Shown here: piece after piece, positions 46,301 through 57,000 of the stretch
Layout: each line of letters opens with the position of its first letter
Numbering within the stretch: the first letter of the stretch is position 1
Source: Streptomyces cellulosae
GTDB taxonomy: Bacteria; Actinomycetota; Actinomycetes; Streptomycetales; Streptomycetaceae
Reading direction: 5' to 3'
Length of the DNA: 64,000 nt
Assembly: GCF_000721105.1 (NCBI RefSeq)
Contig: NZ_JOEV01000030.1
Coordinates: 92,905-156,904 of the forward strand
Program-made: the position numbers and the translations under genes
The notes under the pieces: model-generated
The model's input: the letters and a program-made list of their open reading frames with translations, nothing else
What the model was told of the DNA's origin: nothing
Databases searched by the model: none

Positions 46301-46842
46301 CTCGGGACGTGCCGTTCTCCGAACTCGGCCTCGGCGGCGGCAACGTGAGCACCGCGGCCTCCGGCGGCGGCCTCTCCGGGGCGGGCTCCTTCTCCGCGGA
46401 CGGCGTCGGCGCGGCCGGTGCCGCCCCGCTGTCCGACGGTGCCGCAAGCAGCGCGGGCAGCCCGCTCAGTCCCGCCGCCGCGGCCGGCGCCCCCGGTATG
46501 CCCGGTACACCCGGCAGCCCGGGCATGCCGATGGGCGGCGGAATGGGAGGCATGGGCGCTGGCGGCGAGAAGGGCAACGGCGAACGGGTGCGCGCCGTCC
46601 TGGTCGACGCGGCGGAGGAGAGTGAGCGCCGCAACCGCCGTCGGCGCAGCCCGTGGAACCGTCAGGAGGACAGCGACACCTTCCTGGCCCCGGCCTCCCG
46701 GGTGGCGACCACCGGCGGCGACTCTCCCGAGGCGGAGCCGGAGCCGGGCCGCAGGCCCACCAGTTCCGCCGACTACCTGGAGGAGGACGCGGACGTATGG
46801 GGCACCGACGAGGGCGGCACCCCGGCGGTCATCGGACGGTGA
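43315..46842 (+). CDS. AAWKG-family putative T7SS effector with coiled coil and repeats
   Basis: An 1175-residue protein (GTG after GAAAGGG). The N-terminal ~400 residues include a WXG-like hairpin with DDASWKGEAAEVFRSLL (~222), the family's signature. Residues ~415-557 are a charged coiled coil of repeated KYQDELRREQERQREED units. Next are three 14-residue NQNNPVTESLGNTG repeats, then a Gly/Asn-rich zone and ~275 residues of PDGT-type beta repeats (HPDGSVTT, NPDGTTTTENL, DPDTGLLTTT). The tail has a Gly/Met-rich linker, a basic patch (RRNRRRRSPWNRQ) and DYLEEDADVWG, whose Y1154xxxD fits the T7SS secretion signal. No enzyme domain is seen, suggesting a surface or structural secreted protein. 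Confidence 0.8.
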   Translation: MADRYDPNSDENLDKFDNAGDPSTDTWATLVTHITGYPVPDRNTVFDTLRSDHGGKLFRMDIKERSLSLLVKDSGFQTNHGEDYDIWFFDKGKKSMIKQARIVFEGRVKAGDEIIFAGPGSDDVNNAQVREGNEFTDYNKDKMSTVALARYMNGPRAALLALLRGSTQDARFSNLGVPGADVVDLNSFNTTGDSFDYAAKFFKDHAVVLKDWEDRFGRDDASWKGEAAEVFRSLLKKIRENYDNYVETFNSTAGTGGETGTGGTVYSRALSLGRKYLEDAANTLLKAWLDWAKSPYYDPHQVLRYVLDDLAQWVDANNVAKTDIKVSYSQYSSYTYHEPQAGFLQEHPEYGDLNDIANWAKVGDKAAKIWSQGVDEYLGKPAATVQSNLNNHFLDLGKDFSENVPEPKSTSTAADDYEKKKLEDEKNEINKQNEDNRKYQDELRREQERQREEDRKYQEELRKEQERQREEDKKYQDELRREQERQREEDKKYQDELRKEQNQQREEDKREAEKLKNEQNQQREEDKKYQDELREEQRREQEEAKREAEEQSKALEESLGGLNDPNALKEQNLGNLDELLNQNNPVTESLGNTGNQNNPVTESLGNTGNQNNPVTESLGNLGDVNNPGGDDQQWSTSNPPPVAPNLRALRTLDSGPANGQGDTNNAAANDAITQSLGNLGGLNNGSGGSLKTPTGGTAQLTDGKLTTGFPDGSSNSFDPDTGVLTTTHPDGSVTTQNLGDGTRVTNPDGSVTSLGDDGKLTTAFPDGTTQTIDPATGQATTANPDGTTTTENLGNLGDLNGQSGPNGFADLGDLGDINSDLPGPNGSADLGNLGDVNSDLPTVSTGDLGDFGNLNSDQPGLDTPTGGHTTSDGNDYSTTFADGSEATFDPDTGLLTTTHPDGSTTIADLTHGAKVTNPDGSTTFLDNGLLTTESPDGSTQVIDPDTGIATVTDPQGNTRTVDLHDLNSPGDFDSSDILDDLDTVGGVGGGDGGTTSRDVPFSELGLGGGNVSTAASGGGLSGAGSFSADGVGAAGAAPLSDGAASSAGSPLSPAAAAGAPGMPGTPGSPGMPMGGGMGGMGAGGEKGNGERVRAVLVDAAEESERRNRRRRSPWNRQEDSDTFLAPASRVATTGGDSPEAEPEPGRRPTSSADYLEEDADVWGTDEGGTPAVIGR
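44570..44985 (+). repeat. Coiled-coil-encoding tandem repeats
   Basis: Imperfect ~57-bp units encode KYQDELRREQERQREEDKK-like segments, six or so copies, within the AAWKG gene. Confidence 0.75.
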
Positions 46843-47037
46843 CCGCCGCGCGGCCCCCATCGGGCGGTGACCGCCGCGCGGCCCCCATCGGGCGGTGACC
46901 ACCGCGACGAGACGAGTCCCATGGTGACCACCGCGACAAGACGAGTCCCATGGTGGCCACCGCGACGAGACGAGTCCCATGGTGGCCACCGCGACGAGAC
47001 GAGTCCCATGGTGGCCACCGCGACGAGACGAGTCCCA
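46837..47037 (+). repeat. Two families of short tandem repeats after the AAWKG gene
   Basis: Two identical 28-bp units (46837-46864, 46865-46892, the first containing the gene's stop codon) run into about five 29-bp units from 46895 (core GTGGCCACCGCGACGAGACG plus AGTCCCATG). Units abut without spacers, so this is a minisatellite and not CRISPR. Confidence 0.9.
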
Positions 47038-47114
47038 CCCGGCCCCGGCTTTCGCAGCCGGGCCGTCACCAGGCAAGATCAGTAAGGCAGTTGATGGGCA
47101 GACCGGAAACAGGG

Positions 47115-47148
47115 TCCGGACGTACGGGCCGGACATCCGGACGTACGG
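47115..47148 (+). promoter_or_regulatory. Paired 13-bp direct repeats before the YbaB gene
   Basis: TCCGGACGTACGG occurs at 47115-47127 and 47136-47148, 21 bp apart (two helical turns), 28 bp before the start. CGTACG is itself a palindrome. A regulator site is possible. Confidence 0.35.
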
Positions 47149-47176
47149 AGAGAACGACGGAGAAGGGAGGGGCGGC

Positions 47177-47632
47177 GTGACGGAACCGCTGGAGAAGCGC
47201 CTGGAGAAGGCGATGGCCGAGCTCCAGGCAGCCCAGGAGGCGGTCGCGCGCACCGAACGCGAGCTGCGGCAGGCGTCGTTCGCGGTGCTCTCCTCCGACC
47301 GCGCGGTCCGGGCGACCGTGGGCCCGCAGGGTGAGCTGACCGGGGTCGAGTTCCTGGAGAACAAGTACCGCGACATGTCCCCTCAGGAGCTGGCCGCCAG
47401 CGTCCTGGAGGCGGCGAGCGCGGCGCGCCTGAAGATGAACCGCCACGTGATGAAGGCGATGGCTCCCTTCACCGAGCCCAGCAGCAACGTGCCGGAGCTG
47501 AAGGGCTTCGAGGTCGACTGGGAGCGGATCTTCGGCCCCGAGGTGCTGCGCGAGGACGACGAGGACACGGCACGCGGCGGCCAGGAGACACCTGCCTGGC
47601 GGGACGCGCTCGGCGAGGACGGGGAGGACTGA
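47177..47632 (+). CDS. YbaB/EbfC-family protein
   Basis: A 151-residue protein (GTG after GAAGGGAGGGG). It has the YbaB pattern: an N-terminal helix (KRLEKAMAELQAAQEAVART), a central beta hairpin (RAVRATVGPQGELTGVEFLE) and a C-terminal helix (SPQELAASVLEAASAARLKM). YbaB proteins form dimers that bind DNA without strong specificity, but members in T7SS loci may have another role, such as a chaperone. The ~55-residue acidic tail is extra. It ends 2 bp before the next WXG-like gene, so they are coupled. Confidence 0.8.
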   Translation: MTEPLEKRLEKAMAELQAAQEAVARTERELRQASFAVLSSDRAVRATVGPQGELTGVEFLENKYRDMSPQELAASVLEAASAARLKMNRHVMKAMAPFTEPSSNVPELKGFEVDWERIFGPEVLREDDEDTARGGQETPAWRDALGEDGED

Positions 47633-47634
47633 CC

Positions 47635-48012
47635 GTGGGAGAGCGCTATTACGTGGACCCGCACCGCATCGAGGCGCTGGCGGGGCAGTTGGAGGAGATC
47701 GGCTCCCTGACCAGGAGCATGACGGAGGAGTTCTTCGACGAGCTGGCCCCCACGGTCGGCTGGCCCGGCACAGAGGGAGAGTTCGCGGAGAAGGCCAAGC
47801 CGCAGGAGCAGAAGGAGCGGCAGACCACCAAGGACACCATGATGTCCATCCGGGACGCGCTGGCGGGCATCACCGACGCCACGCTCAGCCAGGTCCGGAT
47901 GATGAAGGACACCCGCGACCGCAACATCGAGGGCATCGAGCAGGGCACCAGCCGTATCGAGGCCAACGGGCTGAACGGCGACGACGGTTCAGGCGGGCAT
48001 GGCCGCCGCTGA
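47635..48012 (+). CDS. WXG100-like small protein paired with the giant effector
   Basis: A 125-residue helical protein (GTG start). It begins GERYYVDPHRIEALAGQLEE and has a WPG turn in APTVGWPGTEGEFAEKAKPQ, then a second long helix through RMMKDTRDRNIEGIEQGTSR. This is the ESX/WXG100-like hairpin form typical of small partners encoded directly before large T7SS toxins. It is 81 bp upstream of the giant gene and probably guides it to EccC. Confidence 0.75.
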   Translation: MGERYYVDPHRIEALAGQLEEIGSLTRSMTEEFFDELAPTVGWPGTEGEFAEKAKPQEQKERQTTKDTMMSIRDALAGITDATLSQVRMMKDTRDRNIEGIEQGTSRIEANGLNGDDGSGGHGRR

Positions 48013-48093
48013 CCTGCGCACCGCCGGCCGCTCCCGCACCACGCCGGGAGCGGCTGCTCCGTCCTGCCCTTGCAGGCTCCAGGACGGTCCCCG

Positions 48094-51000
48094 ATGAGCA
48101 TCAAGCCGTCGCCCGTGGTCAACGCGATGATCTTCCTCCTCACCGGGGAATGGATGATGGACGCCGACGAGGACCTCGCCAACGACAGCCGCCGGCCCTA
48201 CTCCGCCCTGAGCGGCAAGCTCGACAAGCTCTCCTCGCTGATCGAGAAGTCGGTCCACGACATCGCCGAGTCCATGCCGGACGACCTGGCCAAGTCGTAC
48301 GCCAAGGCGATGGGCATGCTCATCGACGACGGCGGCAAGAACTACCTGCGCGAGTTCGCCGAGCAGCTCGACAAGATCGCCGAGGGCAGGCGCAAGACCT
48401 CCATGGACATCATGGAGTCCAAGTGGCAGATCATCGCCGAGGTCATCCGGCTGCTCATCGAGATCGCCCTCTACCTGGCGATGTCCTTCTTCACCGGCGG
48501 CGCCTCGGCCAGTCAGATCATGATGGCCAAGCTGCGCAGCCGGTTCATGATCCTCACCACGCTCAGTCACCTCCTCCAGCGGCTCCACCTGGCGCCGTCC
48601 CTGACCGAAGCGTTCGCCGAGGCGTTCACCACCTTCGCGGTGCGGCTGGCGATGATGAACTTCGCCCCGGAGGGCCGCCGCCCGGACGGCTTCGACTGGG
48701 ACCAGATCCTCAAGGACGGCGCGTTCGGCGCCGCCGCGGGCTTCCTCACCAGCGTCTTCAACGACTTCGCGAAGAACATCGTCAAGAGCTACGACAACAA
48801 CTTCCTCAAGAACGGCCCCGACCTCGACTTCAAGAACAACCCCAACCTGCGGAACGACTTCGACCTCAACCTGAAGAACAACAACCCGAACCCGAACCCG
48901 AAGCCGCACCCCGACCCCACCCCGAACCCCAACCGGGACGACATCCCGAACGACCGGCCCGACCCCACCCCGAACGGGAACAACCCCAACCTCACGAACA
49001 ACAGCCCCAACCTCACGAACAACAACCCGTTCTCCTTCCGGAACAACTTTCGGAACAACCCCGACCTGTGGCGGAACAACCAGCTGCTGCGTAACAACGC
49101 CGACCGGCCGGGCGCGCTGGCCGGGCACTACGGACTCAAGGGGACCGCAGACTTCCTGGCCGCCGGCTCCGGCGAGGCACTCGCGGAGATCCTGATCAAG
49201 GGCGCCTTCGACGGAGACTGGTCCACCAACTGGTCCACCTTCGTCGGCGCGGGCCTCAGCAGCCAGGTCGAGGCCACGCTCACCGACACCGCCCTGAACA
49301 CCGGCGCCGAACTGCGCAACGCCATCGACAAGCTGCGCAACCAGCCACCCACCGTCTCCGGCGGCACCACCGATTCCGACACACGCGACTTTGCCGACTC
49401 CCCGCGCTCCCGCGAGGGCGACGGCCCCGGCCGCACCGACGGCCCCTCGCGTCCGGACACCCCCGGCGGAGACAGCCCCGCACTCGCCTCGCCCCCGCCG
49501 GTCACGCAACAGATCACCGGCCAGGGCGACTTCACCGGCGGTCAGACACCCCCGCCCTACGTCGCGGAGAACCCGCCGCCGTACGTGAGCCAGGACCCGC
49601 CGCCGTACTCCCCGGGCCCGCTGCCGGTGACCGCCGCCGAGAACGAGCTGTGGCAGCAGGTCTACGACGGCCCCGCCGAGGTCCGCGCTCAGGCGCTGCG
49701 CGACCTCACCGCCCTGCGCGGCGCCCTGCCGCCCGGCAGCACCGAGATCGGCATCCGCGACAGCCTGCACAGCAACCTCTCGCAGCTGCCCGAGATACGG
49801 GTGGTGCCCGCCGGGAACGGCCCGGCCTCCCAGATCGACACCGACACGGTCCGCCGAGCCCTCGACGGCTTCGGGACGCCGGTCACGCTGGAGTCTCCGG
49901 TGGCGGTGGACTCCCCGGGCACGGTCAACTCCCCGAACGCGGTGACCTCCCCGAGCACGGTGGACACCCCGAACGCGGTCAACTCCCCGAACGCGGTGGA
50001 CACCCCGAGCACGGTGAACTCCCCGAACGCGGTGGACTCCCCGAACGCGGTGGACACCCCGAACGCGGTCAACTCCCCGAACGCGGTGAACTCCCCGAAC
50101 GCGGTGGACACCCCGAGCACGGTGGACTCCCCGAACGCGGTCAACTCCCCGAACACGGTGGACACCCCGAGTACGGGGAGCGACCCGCTCACCACGATCC
50201 TGGGTGGCTTCGGTGACAGCCCTACGGCCACGGTCGGTCCCGCCGCCGGTGCCGGCGGGGACTCCGTCGAGTCGGTGGCGGGCGACGGCCCGGACTCGCA
50301 GGCCGACCCCGATGAGGTTCGCCGCGCCCTCGACGGCTTCGGCACGCCGAACGCGGCGGACTCCTCGAACACGGGGAGCGACCCGCTCACCACTACCCCG
50401 AGTGCCTTCGGCAACGGTCCCACGACCGCGGTCGGTCCCGCCGCCGGTGCCGGCGGGGACACCGTCGGCTCGGTGGCGGGCAACGGGCCAAACTCGCAGG
50501 TCGACAACGCCCTCGACGGGGACGGCGGCGAGCCCGAGGGGTCTCCGGAGAACGCGGTCGTGGGTTCCCCGGACAATTCGGTCCTGGGCTCCCCGGAAGC
50601 CGAGGTCCGGAACTCTCCGGATGAGCCGGCCGAGCAGGACGACCGTACGGGTCCGGTGGCGGGCCAGGGTGTCGGCGGTCCCGTCGCCTCTCACAGCCCC
50701 ACCACCGCCGCCGCATCCGGCCCTGGCACCGGCGCCCGGTCAGGCGGCACCCCCACCGCCGGGGGCCCGTCTCCGTCCGCCGCGCCGCCCCAGGGCACCC
50801 GCGCCCCGGACAGCGCGGCCCCGCAGGACAGCTCACAGAACACGACGGACGGCACCCCGGAGACCGCACAGTGGCCTGAGACCCCTCCTACTCCGGAGGC
50901 CGTCAACTCCTCTGGAGCAAGCAGTGCTGCGGACTCGACCGAGAGCACTGCCACCCCGGTCGCCGACACGGCCCCCGCCCCGCCGAAGGTGAGCACCACC

Positions 51001-54000
51001 GGCTCGTACGCCGGCACCGGCGACGTACGCGGCAACATCGGCGTGAGCGATGTGAAGGCCAATCCCGCCCCTGCGGCGAACTCCGCCCCCACCGCGGCGC
51101 CGCCGTTGACGATCGTGGTCTCGGAGGTGCCGCCGCCGGGGGAGGGGACACCGGAAGCGGCCGAGCTGCTGGACGGGGCCGGGACCGACCGGGCCGTGGT
51201 ACTCGGGCCGGCGGTCGCGCCGGACGCGGCGGGGCGCCCGGTACGTGCCGCCGTCGAGCTGACCCGCGAGGGGCCGGGCGCCCCGGTCCGGGTCCGCCCG
51301 CTCACCGGCCCCTCGCCCGTCGTGACGCCGGACGGCACCGCGGGCGCCGACTTCCCCGGCGCAGACGTGCTGCTGCCTCTCGCCGACGCTCTCGGGCCGG
51401 CCCCCGCCGCGGCCACCCCGGCGCCCCGCCCCGCCACCCAGAGCGCCACGACCGCCGACAGCGGGCCGGTCAATACCCCGGCCGCGCTCCCGAAGGTGCT
51501 CTCGGGAGTGGCAACGCCCGTATCCGGCAACGGAGTCGGCCCGGTCTCCACGGCCACCGCCACTCCCGCCGCGGCCAAGCTCGCCACCCTGTCCCGGCCC
51601 TGGACCGAGACGGCCACCGACCTGTACCTGGAGTCGGGCAACAGCAACGGAACCGGCGGGAACCTCCCCGGCCTCGGCGGCGGACGCGGGTCGGGGAACG
51701 GCGGCACCCCGCCTCCGCTTCCGGCTCCGCCCTCCAGGCCGGACAACTCTCCGGAGCCACCCGCGGCACCCCCGCCGCCGGGGCGGATCGTCGTACGGCC
51801 CTCGGACAGCGGCAGCACTGACTATGACGGAAACCGTCGCGGTCGGCCGGAGGGCGAACGGGTCGTCATCACCCTGGACGGCTACACAGTGCCCGTCGCT
51901 CAGCTGCGGCGCTGGGTGCCGGACGCGGCAGTGAAACCCCAACCGGGGCGTGCCGTACAGAAGCTGACCATCTCGCAGAGCCCGGCCGAGGACGGTACGG
52001 CACACGGCGCCGGCCGTCGCGCGCTGCTCGGTCAGGACACCTTCCGCGGTGTGCGCACCACCTCCGCCCGACCCGCCCCGGAGGCCGCCCCCGCCCCGGA
52101 GACCACGACGGCCCCGCCCGCACCCCGTACCGTCTTCACCGGCCCGCCGACCGCGCTCCCCGGTTCCGGTACCGAGCGGGGCGCCGACTACTTCGCCGGG
52201 CACGGCACCTCCCGTACCGTCACGCTCGGCACCGACGACGCGGCGCGCCCCACCGTGAAGGTGAGCGGCGTGCAGCTCGGCGAGGTGCTCAAGTCCTGGG
52301 CGGAGGACGGCGATCAGGACCGGCCGCTGGTCCTCTTCTCCTGCGAGACCGGGCGGCAGCCGGAAGTGGCGGGCCTGCCGGTGGCACAGCACGTGGCGAA
52401 CCGGACCGGGCGGCCGGTGTACGCGCCGACCACCGAGGTGGGCACAGCCCGCGACCGGGACGGCCATGTCCGCGCGGTGCTCACCGAGGGGCCCGACGGC
52501 CCGGGCCGCTGGCGGCTGTTCACCCCGGAGCCGTCCGGTGCCGCCCTGGACGCGCTGGCGCGTGAGGCCGGACTGCACGCGGGCCCGGAACCGGCCGACG
52601 CCTTCGCCCGGGCGCGTACCCTCCAGCAGATCCGCACCCTGCGCGACGCACTCGGTCCGGACGCCGAACAGCGGCCGGAAAACCGGCAGTTGCTGGCCGG
52701 ACTCGCCTACGTGGACGGCCTGCGCTGGCTCGACCCGGACACCGCCGCCCGCTACGGCGACGGCCGGATGACCCCGGACCTCCTGCGCCGGATGGTCACC
52801 GACTGGCGTGGTGCGACGGGTGGCACCACCACCGATCCGGCGGACGGCACCGGCATCGGTCCGGGCACCGATCCGGTGGACGGCACCGGCATCGGTCCGG
52901 GCACCGATCCGGTGGACGGCACCGGCATCGGTCCGGGCACCGATCCGGCGGACGGCACCGGCATCGGTCCGGCGGCCGACCCGGCCACCGACCCGGCGAC
53001 CGGCGCCACCGACCCGGCAGCCGATCCCACCCCCGAGCAGTACTCCGAATTCCTGCGCGCCGCCGCCGCACTGCGCTCGACGGCCGGGCCCGACACCACG
53101 CTCGACGCCCTGCTGCCCCCGCCGCCGCCCGCCCTCCCGCCGACCACCCTGGTCTCGCCGGAGGACGTGCGCGGTCTCGCCTACGCTGCCTCGGCGCGGA
53201 TCACCTGGTCGCTCTCCAGCACTCCGCTGCCGCTCTCCGAACTGGCGCTGAGCCCCGAGGACACCGCCGAACTCGCCCGCCGCAGGCCCGACCTGGCCCC
53301 CGTGCCGAGCCGCCCGGAGAGCCTCGCCGAGGACCTGACCCTGCTCAGCAAGGGCACCGCGACGCCCGGCCCGGCCGACACGGTGCACGCGGACGGCCTG
53401 GCCTTCCAGCGACTGCGCACCCCGGGCGGCGGGAACTGCCTCTTCCGGTCGCTGCTCGACAGCGCGCGCAGCCAGGACGTACCGCCCGCCTGGGCCGCGC
53501 GGAACGTCGCCGGGCTGCGTGGCCTGTTGCGCGACCGGATCACCGGGACCGAACTGGGTGCCGCCGCGGACACGTTGATCCCGGACCCGGTGTACACCGT
53601 GGTGGACGACCTGCGGCTCCGCGCGCTGGCCGGAGCGCGGGACCCGGACGAACGGAGCCGGATCACCGACGAGTGGAACCAGCGCGCGCAGGCGGTCGTC
53701 ACCGACGGCGACGCCGACCAGTGGCGGCGGATCCTCCGGGACAGCGACTATCCGCGGCTCGCCGAGGTGGCGCCGACCCCCGCCGAGGCGCGGCGGCTCG
53801 GTTCCGGCAAGCTGCTCGCCGCGGCCGCCGAGCGCCCCGAGCTGTGGTCCTCCCCCTTCGCCGACCTGCTCCCTGAGGCGCTGGCCCACACCCTCGACCT
53901 GGACCTGCGGGTCGTCCGGCCCGACCCCCGGTCACCGTGGAACCCCCTTGTCACCCCCCTCCACCCGGCAGGCCGGAGCGGCACCCTCCACCTGGCCTAC

Positions 54001-57000
54001 AACGGCACCGACCACTACGACGCCCTGATCCCGGCGTCCGCCCCGCTCGCCCCCGCACCTGCCCCTGCCATCACCCCCTCCCCGGCCCCTGCCGCACAGG
54101 GCCAGAGCACCGCCGACCCCTTCGGGGAGTGGCTGCGCGGCATGGGCGGGGTCACCGACCTCTACGCCCCCGACACCGAGACTCCCGACCGGGGCGATCC
54201 GGTACCGCTGGAGACCCAGCTCGACCGGCATCGCCCGGCACGGCTGCTGACCGGCCTGGACGCTCCGCAGCTGGCCCCTGCGCCGCGCACCGTCACGTTC
54301 GAGGACGGCAGCCGACTGCCCACGGTCCTGATCAGCCCGGACGCCGACCCGGGTGACGGCGCCCCGGGCGGCCGCACGGACAGGACCACGCAGACCTCCC
54401 CGACCGGCCTCTTCACCGGCCCCGGCAAGACCACCCTGCGCTCGCCCGAGCAGGTGGCCGAGGAGATCCTGGGCAGGCTGCCGAAGAACCTGCGCGCCCA
54501 GTTCGACGAGGCGGAGCTGCTGCGTCTGCTCACCGAGGAGCCCGGCGCCTTCACCGCCCCGCGCGGCGCACGCTTCGTGGGCCGGGAGAAGTCCGGGGTC
54601 GGCCACGAACTGACGGTCGAGGCCATCCCGTACCACCGCTGGGAGCGCTTCTCCGACGTGAACGGCAGTACCGTCCGGTTGGACACCATGCGCCGAGGCC
54701 AGGCCGGTACGGGCGGCGGGCGCAGCGTCGGCGTCGGGCGCCGGGTCGCCGGGGCGCTGAGCATGGGCCCGCCGCTCAACTGGCTGCTGAAGATCGGCCT
54801 TTCGCTGGGCTGGACCCGCAGGACCGACTACACCCAGGGCACTCAGGCGTACAACCAGTCCGAGTGGCGTGCCTGGGAGGGCTCGCACCTGCACCTGGAC
54901 GACGTCTACTACCGGGTGCGGGTCGACCGCGTCACCGAGGCCCCGAAGACCACCGGCCCGGGCACAGGTCCGGCCCCCGGATCCAATCAGGGCAGCACCC
55001 CGCACAATCAGGGCAGCACCCCGCACAATCAGGGCAGCACCCCGAACAGCCAGGGCAGCACCCCGAACGACCAGAGCAACCAGATCAACTCGCCTGTGTC
55101 GACGCCCCGTTGGCAGCGCACCCAGGTGCACACCGCTCAGTTCGCCATGCGCGACGGGCTGAGCTGGCGGCTCCCGGACGACCTCACCGTGCCCTTCAAG
55201 GGACCTCAGCGGGCACCGAAGACGCTCACCTTCCCGGACGGGATCGAGCCACGGATCACCGACACCACAGGGCTGCACCTGACGGACCCGCCGGAGGACG
55301 TGGCGCTCGCCATCTCCGATGCGCGGCCCGGCAGTTCGGCGCACCGCACCCTGGTCTCGTACGTCCGGCCCGGGCGGCTGCTCGCCCTGTTCGGCCGGTT
55401 CTCCGGGCCGGTCACAGGGCCCGAGCTGACCCGGGGCAGCGGACAGCACCCGCTGGGGCACCTGATCGTGGAGCGGTCGGTGCCGCACCGGGCCACCCTG
55501 GTCACCGAGTCGGTCAAGGCGGAGCTGCGCGACCTGACCCAGACGACGTACCAGAACGAGCGCGGCCACGTCCGCGACACCCGCTTCGGCTTCCAGGTCA
55601 CCGGCGGGCCGAACTACACCCTCACCGGCCCCGAGACCGACGTACGCCTCCAGGGCGGCCCGCTGGTCCGCGCGGACCTCACGACCGGACGCGGCCACTA
55701 CCTCGGCACCGACGCGGCCCGGAAGACCACCGGCCGCGTCCGCAACCACCCGGTCGCCCTGTACCGGGTGGAGCGGACCCTCTTGGTGCGCAAGCCCGGC
55801 GAGCCGCCGTCGGCCGCGCGCCCGGTCCGAGTGGTCAGCCTGGACTGGATCTCCACCCAGGACGCGCGCCGCCTCGCGGGCTGGGACAGCCGCACGCCGG
55901 GCCAGGCGGGCCCCAACCCGGACACCGAGCCGCCGGTGCCGTGGTACCTCACCCGAGAGGACCCGGTCCACCTCAGCGGTCAGGTGCGCGCCGAAGGCTT
56001 CCGGCCCATCAGCCCGCAGAACCAGGTACCGGGCCAGAGCCAGGTACAGAACCCGAACCTGTCCCAGGTACAACCGCAGCCCCAGGCGCAAGCCCAGCAG
56101 CAGAACCAGACCCCACAGTCCCAGACCCAGCCGGCCCGGACCCAGCAGCCCACCCAGACCCAGCAACCCGCCCCCCAAGACCCCTTGCGTGTCTTCACGG
56201 ACGCCGTCCTGGACACCCTGCACCGCTCGTACCCGTCGCTGTTCGTCCCGCCGTTGATGCTGCGGCACCCGCGGCTGGCCAAGTTCTGGTACGGCGACGG
56301 GCGGATGCGGACCGCGTTGCACAACGACCGCCAGGTGCGCGAGGCGCTGAACCGGCCCAGCCTGGCGCAGAGCCTGGACGACCTGACCACCACCGGGGTG
56401 CCGGTCACCCTCACCGAGGACGGCAAGGTGCGCCGCGGCCACCACACCCTCATCCTCAAGGCACGCCTCACCGACCGGCAGTTCGAGACCACGATGAGCG
56501 AGCGCTCGCTGCGCAACGCGGTGATCGGCACCGAGGTCTCGGGGCAGGGGCAGCAGGCGTCCAGCACCCTCTCCGGCGGTGTCGAGCTGGGCATCTCGCC
56601 GCGCGACCACGACAAGGTGCCCGAGGTCGGGCTGCCGCGCCAGACCGGCAACGTGACCCTCGGCGCCCGCTACGCCAAGACCGACCAGAAGGCCACCCGG
56701 AACACGGTCGCGGTCGCCCACGACCACCTCATGTTCCAGAACGGCGCCGACCTCTACAGCTACCAGGTGGAGCTGGGCGCCTCCTTCGAGGGTCACCGCC
56801 GCCCGCGCGGCTGGGCCCGGCTCGCCTCGGTCGGTCTGCTCGGCGCCGGTGTCTTCGTCAGCAAGGTCGAGGAACGGCCCCTGTTCACCCGCGGCAACGA
56901 GACCGTGGGCCGGGTGGAGCTGGCCGTGCCCACCGCGCACGGCTCCGACCGCCACGCTCCCGCGGACCCGCCGCCCGGTCAGACGGCCGTTCCGTCCGGT

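Noticed and set aside
46895..47037. 29-bp direct repeats as a CRISPR array
   Set aside because: Units abut directly without spacers and no cas gene is near; it is a plain tandem repeat.
44125..47376. Minus-strand frame of 1083 codons opposite the AAWKG gene
   Set aside because: Mirror of the repetitive coding strand (Leu/Val-rich antisense of the coiled coil); no start signal and no domain.
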